Shown: positions 1 through 11,394 of the stretch, piece after piece
How positions within the stretch are numbered: position 1 is the stretch's first letter
How the letters are laid out: each line of letters starts with the position of its first letter
DNA from: Magnolia sinica
Taxonomy: Eukaryota; Streptophyta; Magnoliopsida; Magnoliales; Magnoliaceae
Assembly: GCF_029962835.1 (NCBI RefSeq)
Contig: NC_080584.1
Span: 81,062,862-81,126,861 of the forward strand
DNA: 64,000 nucleotides
Direction of reading: 5' to 3'
Position numbers and translations under genes: made by a program
Notes under the pieces: generated by a model
Databases searched by the model: none
Told to the model about the DNA's origin: nothing
Seen by the model: only the letters and a program-made list of their open reading frames with translations

Positions 1-65
1 AACCCTAATTCAAAATTACCCAAAATAGTAAAACTCTTCTAAAGCCTATTTTTCTAATTTGTGTA

Positions 66-672
66 GGGTGTGTTTGGATGGTGGACTACTTTGGTAATGT
101 GATGTAAAACTCACATCATTACTCATTGTCTTTGATTGGATATTGTATAATGTAAAATCATGATAATCCTTATGAATAACAACGTCACATAGATTGGAAG
201 ACATGTATTGACGTGACATATATAGTTTTGTAGGTCCCACCATAATACATGGGTCATATCCACACCATTCATCCCTCTTCAATAATCATTTAATTGAATG
301 AGACAAAAAATGAGGCAAATCCGAAATGGAAATGGACCACACCACAGCTAGCATGGGTATTGAACATTGGCCATTGAAAACTTATTGCGGTCTACAGAAG
401 TGTTGGATCAAGCTCATTTTTTTTGGGGACACACCCTAAAATAATATTGTAAAATGGATTAATGGTTTGGATTTAACACATTGATAGAATTACATCAAAG
501 TATATCCAACCAATTAAAGTACTTCACGTGTTCGAAGTGGGATTGCAAGGGGAGTATTGTATATGGCCACAACTTTATTTTACTTTTGAATACGGTAGTA
601 CTAGTAATTATTTTTTTTAACTATAGATTACAACACATTACTACCATTTTGTGAATCCAAACATGCACTTAG
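66..672. mobile_element. MITE-like inverted-repeat element
   Basis: The left end reads GTGTGTTTGGATGGTGG and the right end ends with ATCCAAACATGCACTT, so about 35 bp at the two ends are imperfect inverted copies, including a shared GGTAATGTG-like block. The interior is AT-rich and has no coding potential. The form (starts GTGTTTGGAT, 0.6 kb, non-coding) fits a non-autonomous DNA transposon. No clear target-site duplication was found, so the superfamily and exact ends are unresolved. Confidence 0.4.
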
Positions 673-1645
673 AAGTTATTTGAACTAGCATAACTCTTTT
701 AAAGTCTAATTTGCTAAAAGTAAAAACGTTTAGATAAATCATATCGGAGCATTCTAAGCATTATTAAGAGCAATTTTTAAATAAGTTAGAAATCCTAAAA
801 CTCTTAAAATAAGGAGATACGGAAAAAATAAAAATACTAAAAATAATAATTTTTTCTAAAATTACAATTTTTAATGGGAAGAGTGTCTTTTTCTACGAAA
901 TGAGGTGCGTAGCCTGCTATGCAGGTCAGTTGACCCTGGAACCATCGTTATGTGAAGATCAATATGTCGTGCATTTAGTGACAATGATTTGATCAAAAGT
1001 AAGACTTTTATAGTCAAAACTTCAAACGATAATTTTTCCATATTCAAAATTAATTTCTTTAAATCATACGTGTTTGAGACCCAATTATCTACCGTACATA
1101 GGACTGGGTCTGGTCTTGACGGATTACTCCCACTTTCATTTGGGCTTCTTTCGATTCAACCGTATTAAGAATACATCTGTGACGCATCCTGTACATCAAA
1201 ATACCACCCGGTTGTTGAATTTTAGGATAGAAAATAATCATAATTCAGTTTGTAAAATCTTCTAGAGAAAAAATGACAAAATGCCCCTCTCAAATCCCCC
1301 AAACACCAACTCTACTCCAGACCTCTCTTCTCTCTCTTCACTTAGCCGTAGCTGGAAGTCTACTCTCTTCCAACTCAAGGGTAAAAGGATCTTTTTGGCA
1401 ATTGACATGGTTCGTCACATTTCGCCAGTGAATTTAAACTACATGGCGTTTTGTTTTTTTTGAAAAAAAAAACTAAACCCAGAAAACTTTAGGGTAATTT
1501 GTGAAAGCGCAGGTGGGAAGGGTGTTAGTCGTTATTGGACAAAAATGGAGGGTGCTATATGTCAAAACTCAAAACCCCTAAAAAAAAAAAAAACCTGAAA
1601 TCCCTTCTCTTGTTAAAAATAAAAATAAATCACATGCATTACAAT
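673..1645. other. Intergenic, no gene recognised
   Basis: AT-rich sequence with a CT-rich patch near 1310-1350 and A-runs near 1465 and 1577. Short open frames here have no recognisable domain and no splice context. This is the 3' flank of the minus-strand gene that ends at 1646. Confidence 0.4.
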
Positions 1646-3796
1646 TCAAAGATGTTCAGGCAATTGGAAATGCTGGGCCCCAAACGCACGGAGGGAGCTA
1701 TTTTGGACGAACACAACGACCCCACATTTGCAAGCCTCGAAGCCCTCCCACAGGGTGAAATTGACGGTTCCCGTTATCGTTTTCTTGGATGAGAGGTCTT
1801 TAACGGTGCAGATCTTCTCCAGCTTGCGGACCACCGCATCGTTGTTGAGGATGCGGTCTTTGTTCTCACCCTTGGTGCAGTCGGTAACCAGACCGTTCTC
1901 GTACAACGCAGCCATGATATCCGCACCCTTGCTGTCCACCCTTGTACGGATGGGCCCCGTCAGTGACAGCTGGAGTGTGTCCGGTGAGGGCCGTTCGAAC
2001 GTCGCCTGCTCGAGAGGATGGATAAGAATGTTAGATCTGAGCCGTTCATTGGATGGGCCCCACTTTACACAATCCATAAAATGAAGATTGGTGCGGATTG
2101 ATTATTTGGCGGGAGATGATCCTATGCAGTCAGATACTACGGTAACTTAACATACCCCAACATGATGTGTGCATGATATCCAATCCGACCATCAGGTGTA
2201 CCTGGCTTTGTTTGGCTGGGACCCACAAAAACAGGATAATCTGTGAATCAAGTGGACCACAAACAGGGAAAAATGGGACGGACGGTGGCCCACCGTACAC
2301 TGGGGGCCTACTGTGTTTCTATATGCCATCTAATCCATTCAATCGATGAATTCCATCGAGATGAAGGACACCCGAAAAAATCAACCTATTCCAACACTCA
2401 GGTGGGCCCCAACACAACTATGGTTGGCTGCCTTCCCTAAGTACTTCCCTGTGTTGTGGTCGACCTGATTTACGGATAGGGATGATTCTTAGGACAATAG
2501 CCTAACAAAACCAGATGCACGTGATGAATGGAGTGGATTCACTGAAAATATTATGGTGGGGCCCAAACTATGGAAAGACACCATAGAGTATTGCATGCCA
2601 ACATTTCCCTTATTTGGTGGGCCTCACAGGTATGTTGAACGGTTGCTTTATTTTCATATAACTATCTGCTTATTTATACATGTGTGGTCCATAACATAAG
2701 ATGGCCCACATCAAAAAAATACTGCAATGGGCACCACTTGCAATGACTTGAAACCCAGGCCCACCATGCAAAGCTGAGGTTGAAGGATCCTATAATTCAT
2801 ATCTGACGAAATAGGAATGTACCAACGGTTCAATTTTCACAGAATGGGCTATCCATAAAGAGATGCACGGTCCAGATTGGCCAATTAGAGAACTGATCAC
2901 TTACACGCAGCTGGCTGTAGGTGATGATTTTCTCGGCCAACCCAGTTAGTAGAGCTCCCCAGTACTACAATTTCGCGTAGTCTCACGTACTAACATTATA
3001 ACGACGATGTTACATGCAAACATGCAATGGAAGAGTTCGTCTTCCCTCCATTGCGATTCAGAAAACACGTCTGTTGCAGCCAACTGGGGCCCACGTAGTG
3101 AGTAATCCTATGATCGGAACCGTCCATATTATGAAGTATACTTTATAATACAAGCCCACATACCGATGAAAAGAAATTTCAAAGGTTCGCATTCAACTCT
3201 GAAAAATCAAAGGCCAGGATCGTTTCTAAAGCATGACTGTGGGCTAGAAAATCTACGGTTCAAATCATCAGATCATTGAAGCATGTGGGTCCCAGAGGGA
3301 AACTGAAAGAAAAAAGGTGAGGCGATGGCATTTTGGTAAATAGAAAACGAACCTGGAAGCTGGGAGCGATGAACCGTTCGGCAGATCGGACGGCTGACAG
3401 CATTGCTTCCTCGTCGTTGCCCATGCAGTGGGCCCGACCCTGCACGACCACCTGCGGCGTGTACAACGTGTCGAGTTTTAGGGATTCCACGTAGGCTTTC
3501 TGACGGACGGTCCAGATGCTCGATCCGAAGGGATCCTTCCATCCGAGATAATCCCAGTAATCCACGTGGTAAGCGAGCACGACGACGGGAATGTCCAGCT
3601 CGAAATCGCCTCTCGCGAGCCGAGAGAGGAGGAGCTCCGCCTGTGGTGACGTGGCACATCCCTGGGATAAGAAGAGCTCGACGAGGACGGGCCCGCTTCT
3701 CCCTTGCTCCTCGGCCGGCTCGTCCGCGGCCCCCTTCAGGCGGTCGATGGAGGACGGCGTGCCCCGGCCGAAGCAGGAAAAGACACGGCGGGCCAT
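1646..3796 (-). CDS. DUF1223 family thioredoxin-like protein, two exons
   Basis: Exon 1 is 3353-3796 (148 codons) and exon 2 is 2005-1646 (119 codons plus stop), giving 267 residues, a usual length for the plant family. The 1347-bp intron is phase 0, with donor CAG|GTTCGT and acceptor CAG|GCGACG, and splicing yields ...PSFQ|ATFERP..., the continuity I remember from plant homologues. Visible hallmarks are SQGCATSP (residues 44-51, thioredoxin-fold active-site region), AYHVDYWDYLGWKDPF (75-90) and YTPQVVVQGRA (112-122). The second exon carries the beta-rich C-terminal part (LSLTGPIRT, ALYENGLVTDC, FVQNSS). The start has G at -3 and G at +4. No signal peptide is evident. The biochemical role of DUF1223 in plants is not settled; a redox or thioredoxin-like role is inferred from the fold. 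Exon 1 is much more GC-rich than its surroundings. The intron contains repeat-derived sequence with GTGGGCCC phrases. Both exons look intact. Confidence 0.9.
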
Positions 3797-3975
3797 CGCC
3801 GGAGGGAGGAGTGTGGGTCAGACACGTCAGATCCCGGCAATGGCTGAGAAAGAGAGAGATTTTGTGGAGAGAGGGAAAGAAGAAAAGAAGGTCTGTTTTG
3901 GAGGTTGGGTGGAGGAGAGAGAAATGTGGGTGAGGGGAACGGTTTAACGGCTCTGAATGGTTGTCTTTTATGGGC
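3797..3975 (-). promoter_or_regulatory. Probable 5' UTR and core promoter of the DUF1223 gene
   Basis: Read on the minus strand, 3840-3930 is a CT-rich leader (long GA runs on the plus strand), typical of plant 5' UTRs. A weak TATA-like CATAAAAG lies at 3972-3965, about 170 bp before the start codon. No other motif was judged convincing. Confidence 0.35.
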
Positions 3976-4089
3976 GTTGGGAGTTGGTTTTTGGGCCGTC
4001 CACGTGGAGGGCTCTGATTGGAGATGTGGATTGACTGGTGGCCATCTTGATATATGTGTTTTGTATACAATGTTCATCTGTTTTGCCAG

Positions 4090-4370
4090 CTCATTTGAGG
4101 GCATGAGATTAAAAATAAAGATGATTTCAAACTCAAGTGGACCACACCTAGGAAATAGTGGGAATGATATCCACCCTTGAAACCATCAAGGGCTCACCGT
4201 ATAATACTTATTTTCCATCCAAGACGTTGATAAGGTCACACAAACTTAGATTAAGGAAAAACGAATATTAGCTTGATATTAAACTTTAGTGGCCCAAAGA
4301 AATTTTTAATGTTGGGCATTCAATCTCGACCATTTCCTAAGGTCCACTTGGCCAAACACCTTATAGATCT
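4090..4370. repeat. Partial fold-back repeat of the GTGGGCCC family
   Basis: Carries family phrases such as AAGTGGACCACACC, a TCCA-TCCAA block and GGTTGATAAGGTCACAC-like text, but lacks a partner arm. It looks like half of an element abutting the complete one that follows. Confidence 0.5.
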
Positions 4371-4816
4371 GTAGGCCCCCCCACCATTTATGTGTTTTAT
4401 CCACACCGTCCTTCAATTTTTCCAACTAAGTTTGGGTGTGGGACCAAAATTAAAACACATCTAAAGCTTAAGTGGACCACATTGCAGAAAAAGTGAGGAT
4501 AATGACAGCCACTAGCTAGCCTTTTTGAACATATAATGATGTTTATCTGTCATCCAAGTTGTTTAGAAGATCACACGGTTGTAAATGAATGGATAAATGA
4601 AAGAAAAATATAAATATAAGCTTGATCCAAAACTACAGCCACCCCCAAAAAGCTTCAATGGCAACAAAAGTTTCAATGCCGGTATTCCCATTGTTTTATA
4701 TGGTGTGGTCCACTTAAACTTTGGATATGCTTTAATTTTGAATTTATGTATACCTTAAAATGAGCTACTAAAATAGATAGGTAATGCGGATAAAACACAT
4801 ATATTATGGTGGGCTC
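4371..4816. repeat. Fold-back (palindromic) repeat element
   Basis: The left end CCACCATTTATGTGTTTTAT pairs with the right end ATAAAACACATATATTATGG, and the inner text (AAGTGGACCACA against TGTGGTCCACTT) also pairs, so almost the whole unit forms one imperfect hairpin. It has no coding capacity. It belongs to the same family as the clusters at 35-38 and 44-48 kb. Confidence 0.6.
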
Positions 4817-6345
4817 CATGGAGTCCTGGGTCACCCCACAATGTGCCTGTTGTGGTAGGGCTGTCAAATGGGTTGGGTCCTATAATATCAATGCTTGATC
4901 CAAGTTTTACCTAACGGTAGCAAGCCCCTTTAGGTGAAAAAGGCCTTAATTTGATGGTCTATAGCTGTTGAGTTTTAGGCAATTCAATGGCATAGGTGTC
5001 AAGAATGGTCGAAAATTTCAAGATCAAACCTATAGTTCAATGGGTCAAAACTGTCTGATAGTTTTTGTTGGTCCGATCGCGCGAGCAGTCCAATAAGATT
5101 TTTGGTAGAGAATAAACTCGGTAATGCATAACCACCGCACAAGATGTCGAAAACCTTTTGGCGACTTGGAGGGAACCAACGAATGAGTTTTTCAGTGGTA
5201 TTTAATTCAACATTTCTCAATCGTTGTTCTAAGATATCATTCAACGACTTTGAACTAATGTTCTGGGTCAAAATATCTAAGCATTTGATGGTTTTGGGCT
5301 GTAAAATTTTGTTTGCATATAGAAAATTAATAGCTGAATTTTGGATCCTTGGGGCTATGGATATATCCGTACACTTGATAAACATATTTTATATTATCTA
5401 AAATAATTATAATTCACCGTATACTTGATAAATACATTTTATACAATCTAAAATATATAAAATTAACTTTTTTTTTTTTTTTTTCATTTTCAAATCAAAT
5501 CAAATATAATATAATTAAAGTACCTTTTATTTACTCCCATTCAAATACATTATCCAATGTATGTCAACTCCTCACGTTTACTTTTATCCAATTAGAATAT
5601 TTTGATTTCCAATGCATGTAATTTATTTCCAAACACAATTAAGAAAGACATTTACTCCCAATTCATTTATCTCTAATTCTACTTCCCATTTACCTCCATT
5701 TACAAGCTTCTAAATAAGCCCTAAAATGCCAGGTAAATGAGCAATTATTACCATTTTAGGTGTTTTTTAATAAGGAATTATTGCTCATAGATCAAGAATC
5801 AAATACACTTGTGAAAGGATCAATAAAGTAAAACGTAATTATTACTTTTTTACCTTACAAAATTACTGGTTTTAGGGTGTTTTTATGGTGAAACAAACAA
5901 TGTAATAGAATCATCATTACAATAAAATGCATGTGATATGACAACCAGATTACAGAAGTAAATAATTTTGACCCATTTACAACCATTTTCGGTTGAAATT
6001 GAAGAATCAAATATGCCCTAAATATAAAATAAATGGTCTAATAATGAGAATGCTCAAGTAATTACAATTTAGTCATTTCCAGAAAATTTAATAATTTTCA
6101 CAAATTAATTAAGGCAATTCAATCCAAACAATGCTCCTAAATACAATTAAAGAGACATGCGATTTCACCAGATGAATGGTAAAAGAATGTTGACATTTTA
6201 CAGTTGGAGCATCAAGATCTCCAAAATACATTTAATTCCAACCAAATATTTTGCAGACAGAAAACTCAATTAAATGAAAATTCATGAACACAATATTTCA
6301 ACATAAATAATAAAAAGATGAAATCATACATACTTCCCCAATTAC
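4817..6345. other. AT-rich intergenic stretch
   Basis: There is a poly-T tract near 5468-5484 and scattered MITE-like phrases (GGGTGTTTTTATGG near 5875, CTAAATAAGCCCTAAA near 5710). A 128-codon minus-strand open frame at 4999-5385 has no domain I recognise and no splice signals, and is not called as a gene. Confidence 0.4.
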
Positions 6346-6500
6346 CTTGAGCAAGAGGTAGCTTGAATCTGAGTCACTGGCTGTTACTAGATCCCGACCG
6401 TCGCCGTTGGCCTCACTGAATTCAATTGCCCCAAGTGATAGATTCGCCAAATGCTCCCCCTGAGTTATTGCGTAGGCCTCACCACAGGACACTGTGTAGG
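6346..6500 (-). other. Possible orphan exon or gene fragment
   Basis: On the minus strand an open stretch reads ...GEHLANLSLGAIEF..., then ASDSDSSYLLLK, and ends at a very good donor, CTCAAG|GTAATT, at 6346/6345. Composition and amino-acid usage look more coding-like than the surroundings. I do not recognise the family, find no convincing partner exons, and cannot place the acceptor exactly. It may be a relic exon. Confidence 0.2.
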
Positions 6501-6522
6501 GCATAGATACCACCAAGATCAA

Positions 6523-7513
6523 GTTGATATATATTTGTGTTTTCCCTTTATCAGGTTAGTTTGACCTTATGAATAAGTGGGATGGGTAACATTATTCTCA
6601 ATACTTTGTAACATTTTATTAAAATGTAAACTAGTATTATAATTAGTTCATGGTGAGGGTTAATTTGAGTATAAATTTTTATTTTGACCGTACTCTCCAT
6701 AATGAACAAGGGAGTTGCCTACATACTTATCATTGTTATAAGATCATGCCAATACAATTCATCTCTTTTCCCCAAACGACAACACAAAACTATGTTCAAG
6801 TATGAATGGTTATATGGTATTGAAATATGTAAGATCGATGAGATCCAGCGTACGAGTTCAAATAATATAGGGGAGTCGATGGTAGAATTTACCCAAACGT
6901 TCCTATAGGATTTTCCCTCGTTGATTTGAAGTCGATTACAAATCCAGTAACTAGCTTCGAATCATTAGTCGAAAACTCAGGAGACACGTCTGAGGAAAAT
7001 CCATCATCAACTCCCCTATACCATTTGAGATTGTACACAGGCTCTCATTGATCTTAAAGTTTTCAAGATCGGAGAACTATTCAAACTTGAAAGTAGTTTT
7101 TTATTTTTTATTTTTATTTTTTTCGTTGTTTGAAAAAAAGTGATGAAGTGCAGTGACCTGATTTTAGTGATAAGATTAGGTCATTGTAGTTCATTTTTCT
7201 CTTTTACTAGACATTCATATAGAATTTTTGGCTACTAATTTGAAGACGAATATAATTGATAGCAATTCAAAGCTAGAATCTCAAAGTCACGTCTTGCAAA
7301 AGAGAAAGTAGAAATCGAAATATACCGAATTAACATTTGTAAAAAATCATTCATGAAAAGTGAACAAATCCATTCAAATTGAAGCATGCAATTCTAATTC
7401 ACATTGTCAAAAAATGATATATATCCAACTATCAACTAACAAGTATAAAAAAAATTAAATACAAGTTAAAAAAATGTCATTTCTCAATAAGTTGAATCAT
7501 ATTCGATGGCCAC
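6523..7513. other. Intergenic, nothing recognised
   Basis: AT-rich, with no open frame or repeat signature I could support. Confidence 0.35.
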
Positions 7514-9702
7514 TTAATAACGGATCATATGAACATCTGCAAACTTCATCTCCTTAGGTAGATCACTGTCTTCTATCTCCATACTGTGGTTGAAGATCTC
7601 CTCGATGTAGATATCATCGTAAATTGGATTAGGGGCCTTGCTATTAACCATGTATCCTATAACAAAAGTCTTAGTCATACGAAAGTTATTCAAGAAGCAC
7701 CTACTGCCGATCTCTAGTGAGGGGAGGGAGACGACATTGGTTCTTTCTCCACTCACCATTTGGGAATACATACTTCGATTCTTAATTGAAAAGAATCCAT
7801 GGTCGACATAGCGGATGACCCCGTGGACAATTGCCTCCTCAATGTCATCTCCCTTGTCATCGTTTGCACTTGTTGAGTTAAATATAAGAACCAACTCTTT
7901 ATCGTCTCCATTTCATTCCGGAGAGGAGCTGTATGACGCAACTCACTCATTGTGTCTCCCCTCCCATACCCCCAACTCGTCATTTAGCATATGTTCCAAA
8001 GATATTGTGTTAAGATGTGGAGCCACATCTGGGGGCCGCTCAACCAGTCGAGTGCCCTACTCAACTCAAAGTCCAACGAACATTAGGTTTTGGGTTCCAA
8101 GGTGCTCGATCGGTCGTGGCCCATACTCGACCGGTCGAGTGTCTGCTCGACCGGTTGAGCAGCCTGCTCGACCAGTCGAGGTTACGCAGATTCGTTTACA
8201 GATTTTATGCGGACTACAAATTTTTGAGTCGATTTTCGGAGAGGTGCGAAAGAGAAGTTGCCTAAACTATAAATAGGTATCCCTAGGGCTTTTCTAGCGT
8301 ATGAGAAATAATTCTAAGGTGTGGGTAAATGATTTTCTCTATACTTCCAAGGGAGATGTTAGTATATTGCCTTATAATTTTCATTTTTCTTCATAGTGGA
8401 AGTTTGCATCGGTGGTTTTTTTACCCTTGTTGGGGTTTTTCCACGTATATCTTGTCTTGTGGTTTGTTTAGAATGCTTTGATTCTTTTTCTAGTTTATAT
8501 TTCTTTTTATTTATCGTTTGTGGGTGAGACCGGAGATTGGATCTCAGTTCATTGCGTTGTTGGCGTGCTGCACAACAAATTGTAACGACATCATGTTCTA
8601 AATCCCGTTGTCCAAAAGTAGGATCAACCACAATGATATTTCTTAATTGTTCTTGGAAAAATCATTAAAAATATAAAAAAATTGGATAATTATACAAGGA
8701 TTTAACTGGAATAATTTTATGACTACTCACAATGGTTGTGTTCTCCTCAAGTGTCAAAGCACAACCGTTGAACCTAGTATGGCTATCGATGTATAGTTCA
8801 ATCCTAGTGGCTGGACTACCATTCATCTTACACTTATTTTTTGTATAATATAAAGTAGACATATAAGCCCTAATTTACAATAAAGTATCTATTAGAAATT
8901 ATTAACTAATATTTGTTAGAAATTTACCAACTCTTCAGCTCTAAACGCCACACCCTTCCTTACCCTGGTGTGTAGGGATTTTATCCTGGTGCGAAAGTCC
9001 TTGAATTTCACACTCATATTTTGGGACTGGCATTGATCTCATGTTGATGAACTTCTCCCAATTATCTTACATCATTCACTTATTTCATTTATTTGCTTTT
9101 CGCTTTGTGTTAGTATTATCGAATTCCTGATAATCCTGATAATCTTTGCTAATTTGAATTTCTAGTATTTTCAGGCTTTACCAATTTTCTTTAACACAAA
9201 TTCCTGGTATTCCTTTAACACATCATAGTGAGACTATGAAGAATATGAGGTACTAAGATAAATTAAACACCTTTCATATTTTTTAATAAAAAATAATTCT
9301 ACAAGTCAAAACAAATGCATTGAAGACCCTAATAGAGTCTTTGAAACGTTAATTATCTAAGTAAGACACCAAATTAAATCAATGGCACGTCCAATTTTCT
9401 TTCCATAATGGATATAATGGAGAGATATCAGCCATTGCGTACTAACCAATTTGCATCACAAACTCTAATGCATTTTCCCTAATTGGCTGCCCAAGAAATT
9501 TAAACTCATGAATATGGCGATGCATCTCATTAGATGAAGTAGTGTAAGAGGGTGGGGGTCCAGAGTGGGAAGAAGCGGCAGCAGGTGTCGACTCTAGAGT
9601 AGATGCCGTAGGTATCGTCGATGATGCCGGAATGTTCTCTAGTCGCGGAGTGGTAGAAGGGAAACTTTGCAAATTATCCTGAGACATGGTATCTATATAC
9701 AT
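7514..9702 (-). mobile_element. Decayed CACTA (En/Spm) relic with Transposase_24/Ptta-type coding fragments
   Basis: Read on the minus strand, a Ser/Pro-rich segment (9702-9442, with NIPASSTIPTAS and AAASSHSGPPPS) is followed at 8862-8681 by KMNGSPATRIELYIDSHTR. The latter resembles the conserved 'm-nG-p-traelYi-tHtrkdG' block of the plant Ptta/En/Spm transposase family (PF03004). Further down, 7983-7753 and 7894-7514 hold possibly related C-terminal pieces, one with a short amphipathic stretch (LRNEMETIKSWFLYLTQQVQ). The parts are in the expected order but in different frames, and a solo LTR splits them at 8008-8577. I could not find CACTA termini. The identification rests mainly on one block; the flanking fragments are placed by position. 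Confidence 0.45.
8008..8577 (+). mobile_element. Solo LTR, Ty1/copia type (fossil)
   Basis: It begins TGTTAAG and ends GCACAACA, with near-identical flanks (TATTG before, AATTG after) as a 5-bp target duplication. Inside are a U3 with four copies of a CTCGACCGGTCGAG-like palindrome (about 8040-8180), a TATA-like CTATAAATAG near 8267, and a T-rich R/U5 with the 'TTGCATCGGTGG...CCCTTGTTGGGG' text common to plant copia LTRs. There is no internal region. It interrupts the CACTA relic. Confidence 0.65.
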
Positions 9703-10069
9703 GTAGATTGTTAGATTCTAATGTCTGAAAATTGACACAAAACTTAAACAACCGGATCCATCATGAACCATAATGTCTTACAACAGAGCGGGATCTGTTA
9801 GATTGTAATATTTATTGGTATATCCATCTAACTAACTAAATTAGTCACTCATCTAAGACTGAATAACATGTAATACTTTTATGTTTTCATTTAAATGTTT
9901 ATGTTGAAATTCTGATAGCATCTCCCCGCGTCTCTTTAGATATCTTGTATGTATTCTCTTGTCAAGTATTCATTTGAAATAAATGTAAGAAACATATATG
10001 TAGAAAAAATGAGTGATGCATGCATCAAAAAATAAGTATGTGCATTTACATCAGGTTAATTACATCCAC
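9703..10069. other. Intergenic, nothing recognised
   Basis: AT-rich DNA between the CACTA relic and the LysM duplication, with no supported feature. Confidence 0.3.
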
Positions 10070-11303
10070 CTGGCTGGATTTGGAGTCCATGATCAGGACA
10101 TGGGCCCAAAAGTAATGTGACCCAAGACTTAAGTGGGCTGGACGACAAGGAAAAAGTGGAGAGCGTACTGTTGAAACCTTCTCGGGTTCCACCTTGATGT
10201 TAATGCGCCATCCAAACTGCTCAGAAGGTCATTGTGAACTGAGATAAACTGAAAACACAAAATTATTAACTGTATACAAAACTTACGAGGCCAATGTTTC
10301 AATAGTAGGCATTCAATCCCTACTATTTCCAGTCATGTGGCCTACCTGAGATTTGATTAGGCTTACTTTTGGTCTCATGTCCTTACATGAGCTGGTAAAA
10401 CTGGATGGATTGTGGAGAGGATTTCTCACAAACTGGGCTCCACCTAGCTTCCCACTTCCTGCAGTCGAGGTCGCAGTCAATCCACATATCTGATGTACAG
10501 GTTGGGTGTCATTAATACATCAGGTGGGCCCATTTTCATCCTGTACCACCGTAGGTTACTGTGGTACTTAGTACCACCGGCGTGTTCCCCTAAAGAAGTA
10601 CGTAACTAGTCCGGATTAGCCGGCCTTATGCTATATATATAAAATCATGAATAAAGTTACAGAGAGAAGATCAGAGCACACTTAAGTTATACAGTGCGCC
10701 TATGCCTTGGTCCCGTTGGACAACCCAATTGATCAATCCGGACTGTCCATTACGTGGGGCACACATGTTAAGGTTACCATGCAAAATTTTAATGAATTGG
10801 ATTATTCTAGTCCTCCGACCAATGGCCTATAAAATGGACGGTCAAGATTGTGTTTCTATAAAATAGGTCCAATCGATAATTTAAACCACCCATTTTTCTG
10901 GGTGTTATGCTGATTGTTCTAAAAGCATTCCTAAGAAAGAAAGAAAGAAAAAATTCTAACAATCCCAACCATGGCTTAGAAAACAAATTTTATAAAAGAT
11001 AAGGTCCAGTTAATATTAGATTGAACCATCAGACCGCTAGGAGTTTTTATTTTTTGGTGGTGACCCATGAAAAAATTCGCATTAAACCTAATGAATGCTC
11101 CAGATTGATCGATTGGACTGTCCAAATGTCCCAGTCAAACTACAAGCAGTATAACTGAAAGTACTGCAAGAGAGCAGTGGAACATTACTCGTGGATAAAA
11201 TGTTTTGGAAAGAAAGATATGTAGAAGCCGGCCTCTTAGTAAAAAAACACTGATAATATCGATTTTATGACTTTTATGTAAGCCTCTTTCGTTCTCTTTC
11301 TAT

Positions 11304-11311
11304 TATAAATA
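11304..11311 (+). promoter_or_regulatory. TATA box of LysM gene copy 1
   Basis: TATAAATA, 84 bp before the start codon, followed by AGAGGGGAGC and a GA-rich leader. The same box is conserved in copy 2. Confidence 0.7.
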
Positions 11312-11394
11312 GAGGGGAGCATAGAGAAGCTACTCCCAAGAAAGAGAGAGAGATCTTCTAATTCTAGTATTAGGGAAAAATAAAAGGGAGAGAC

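Noticed and set aside
3273-4104. Long overlapping open frames on both strands over DUF1223 exon 1 (up to 265 codons)
   Set aside because: The GC-rich exon keeps other frames open by chance; only the frame ending in PSFQ has family motifs and correct splice sites.
4999-5385. 128-codon minus-strand frame
   Set aside because: No domain, no promoter or splice context, no relation to neighbours; probably chance.
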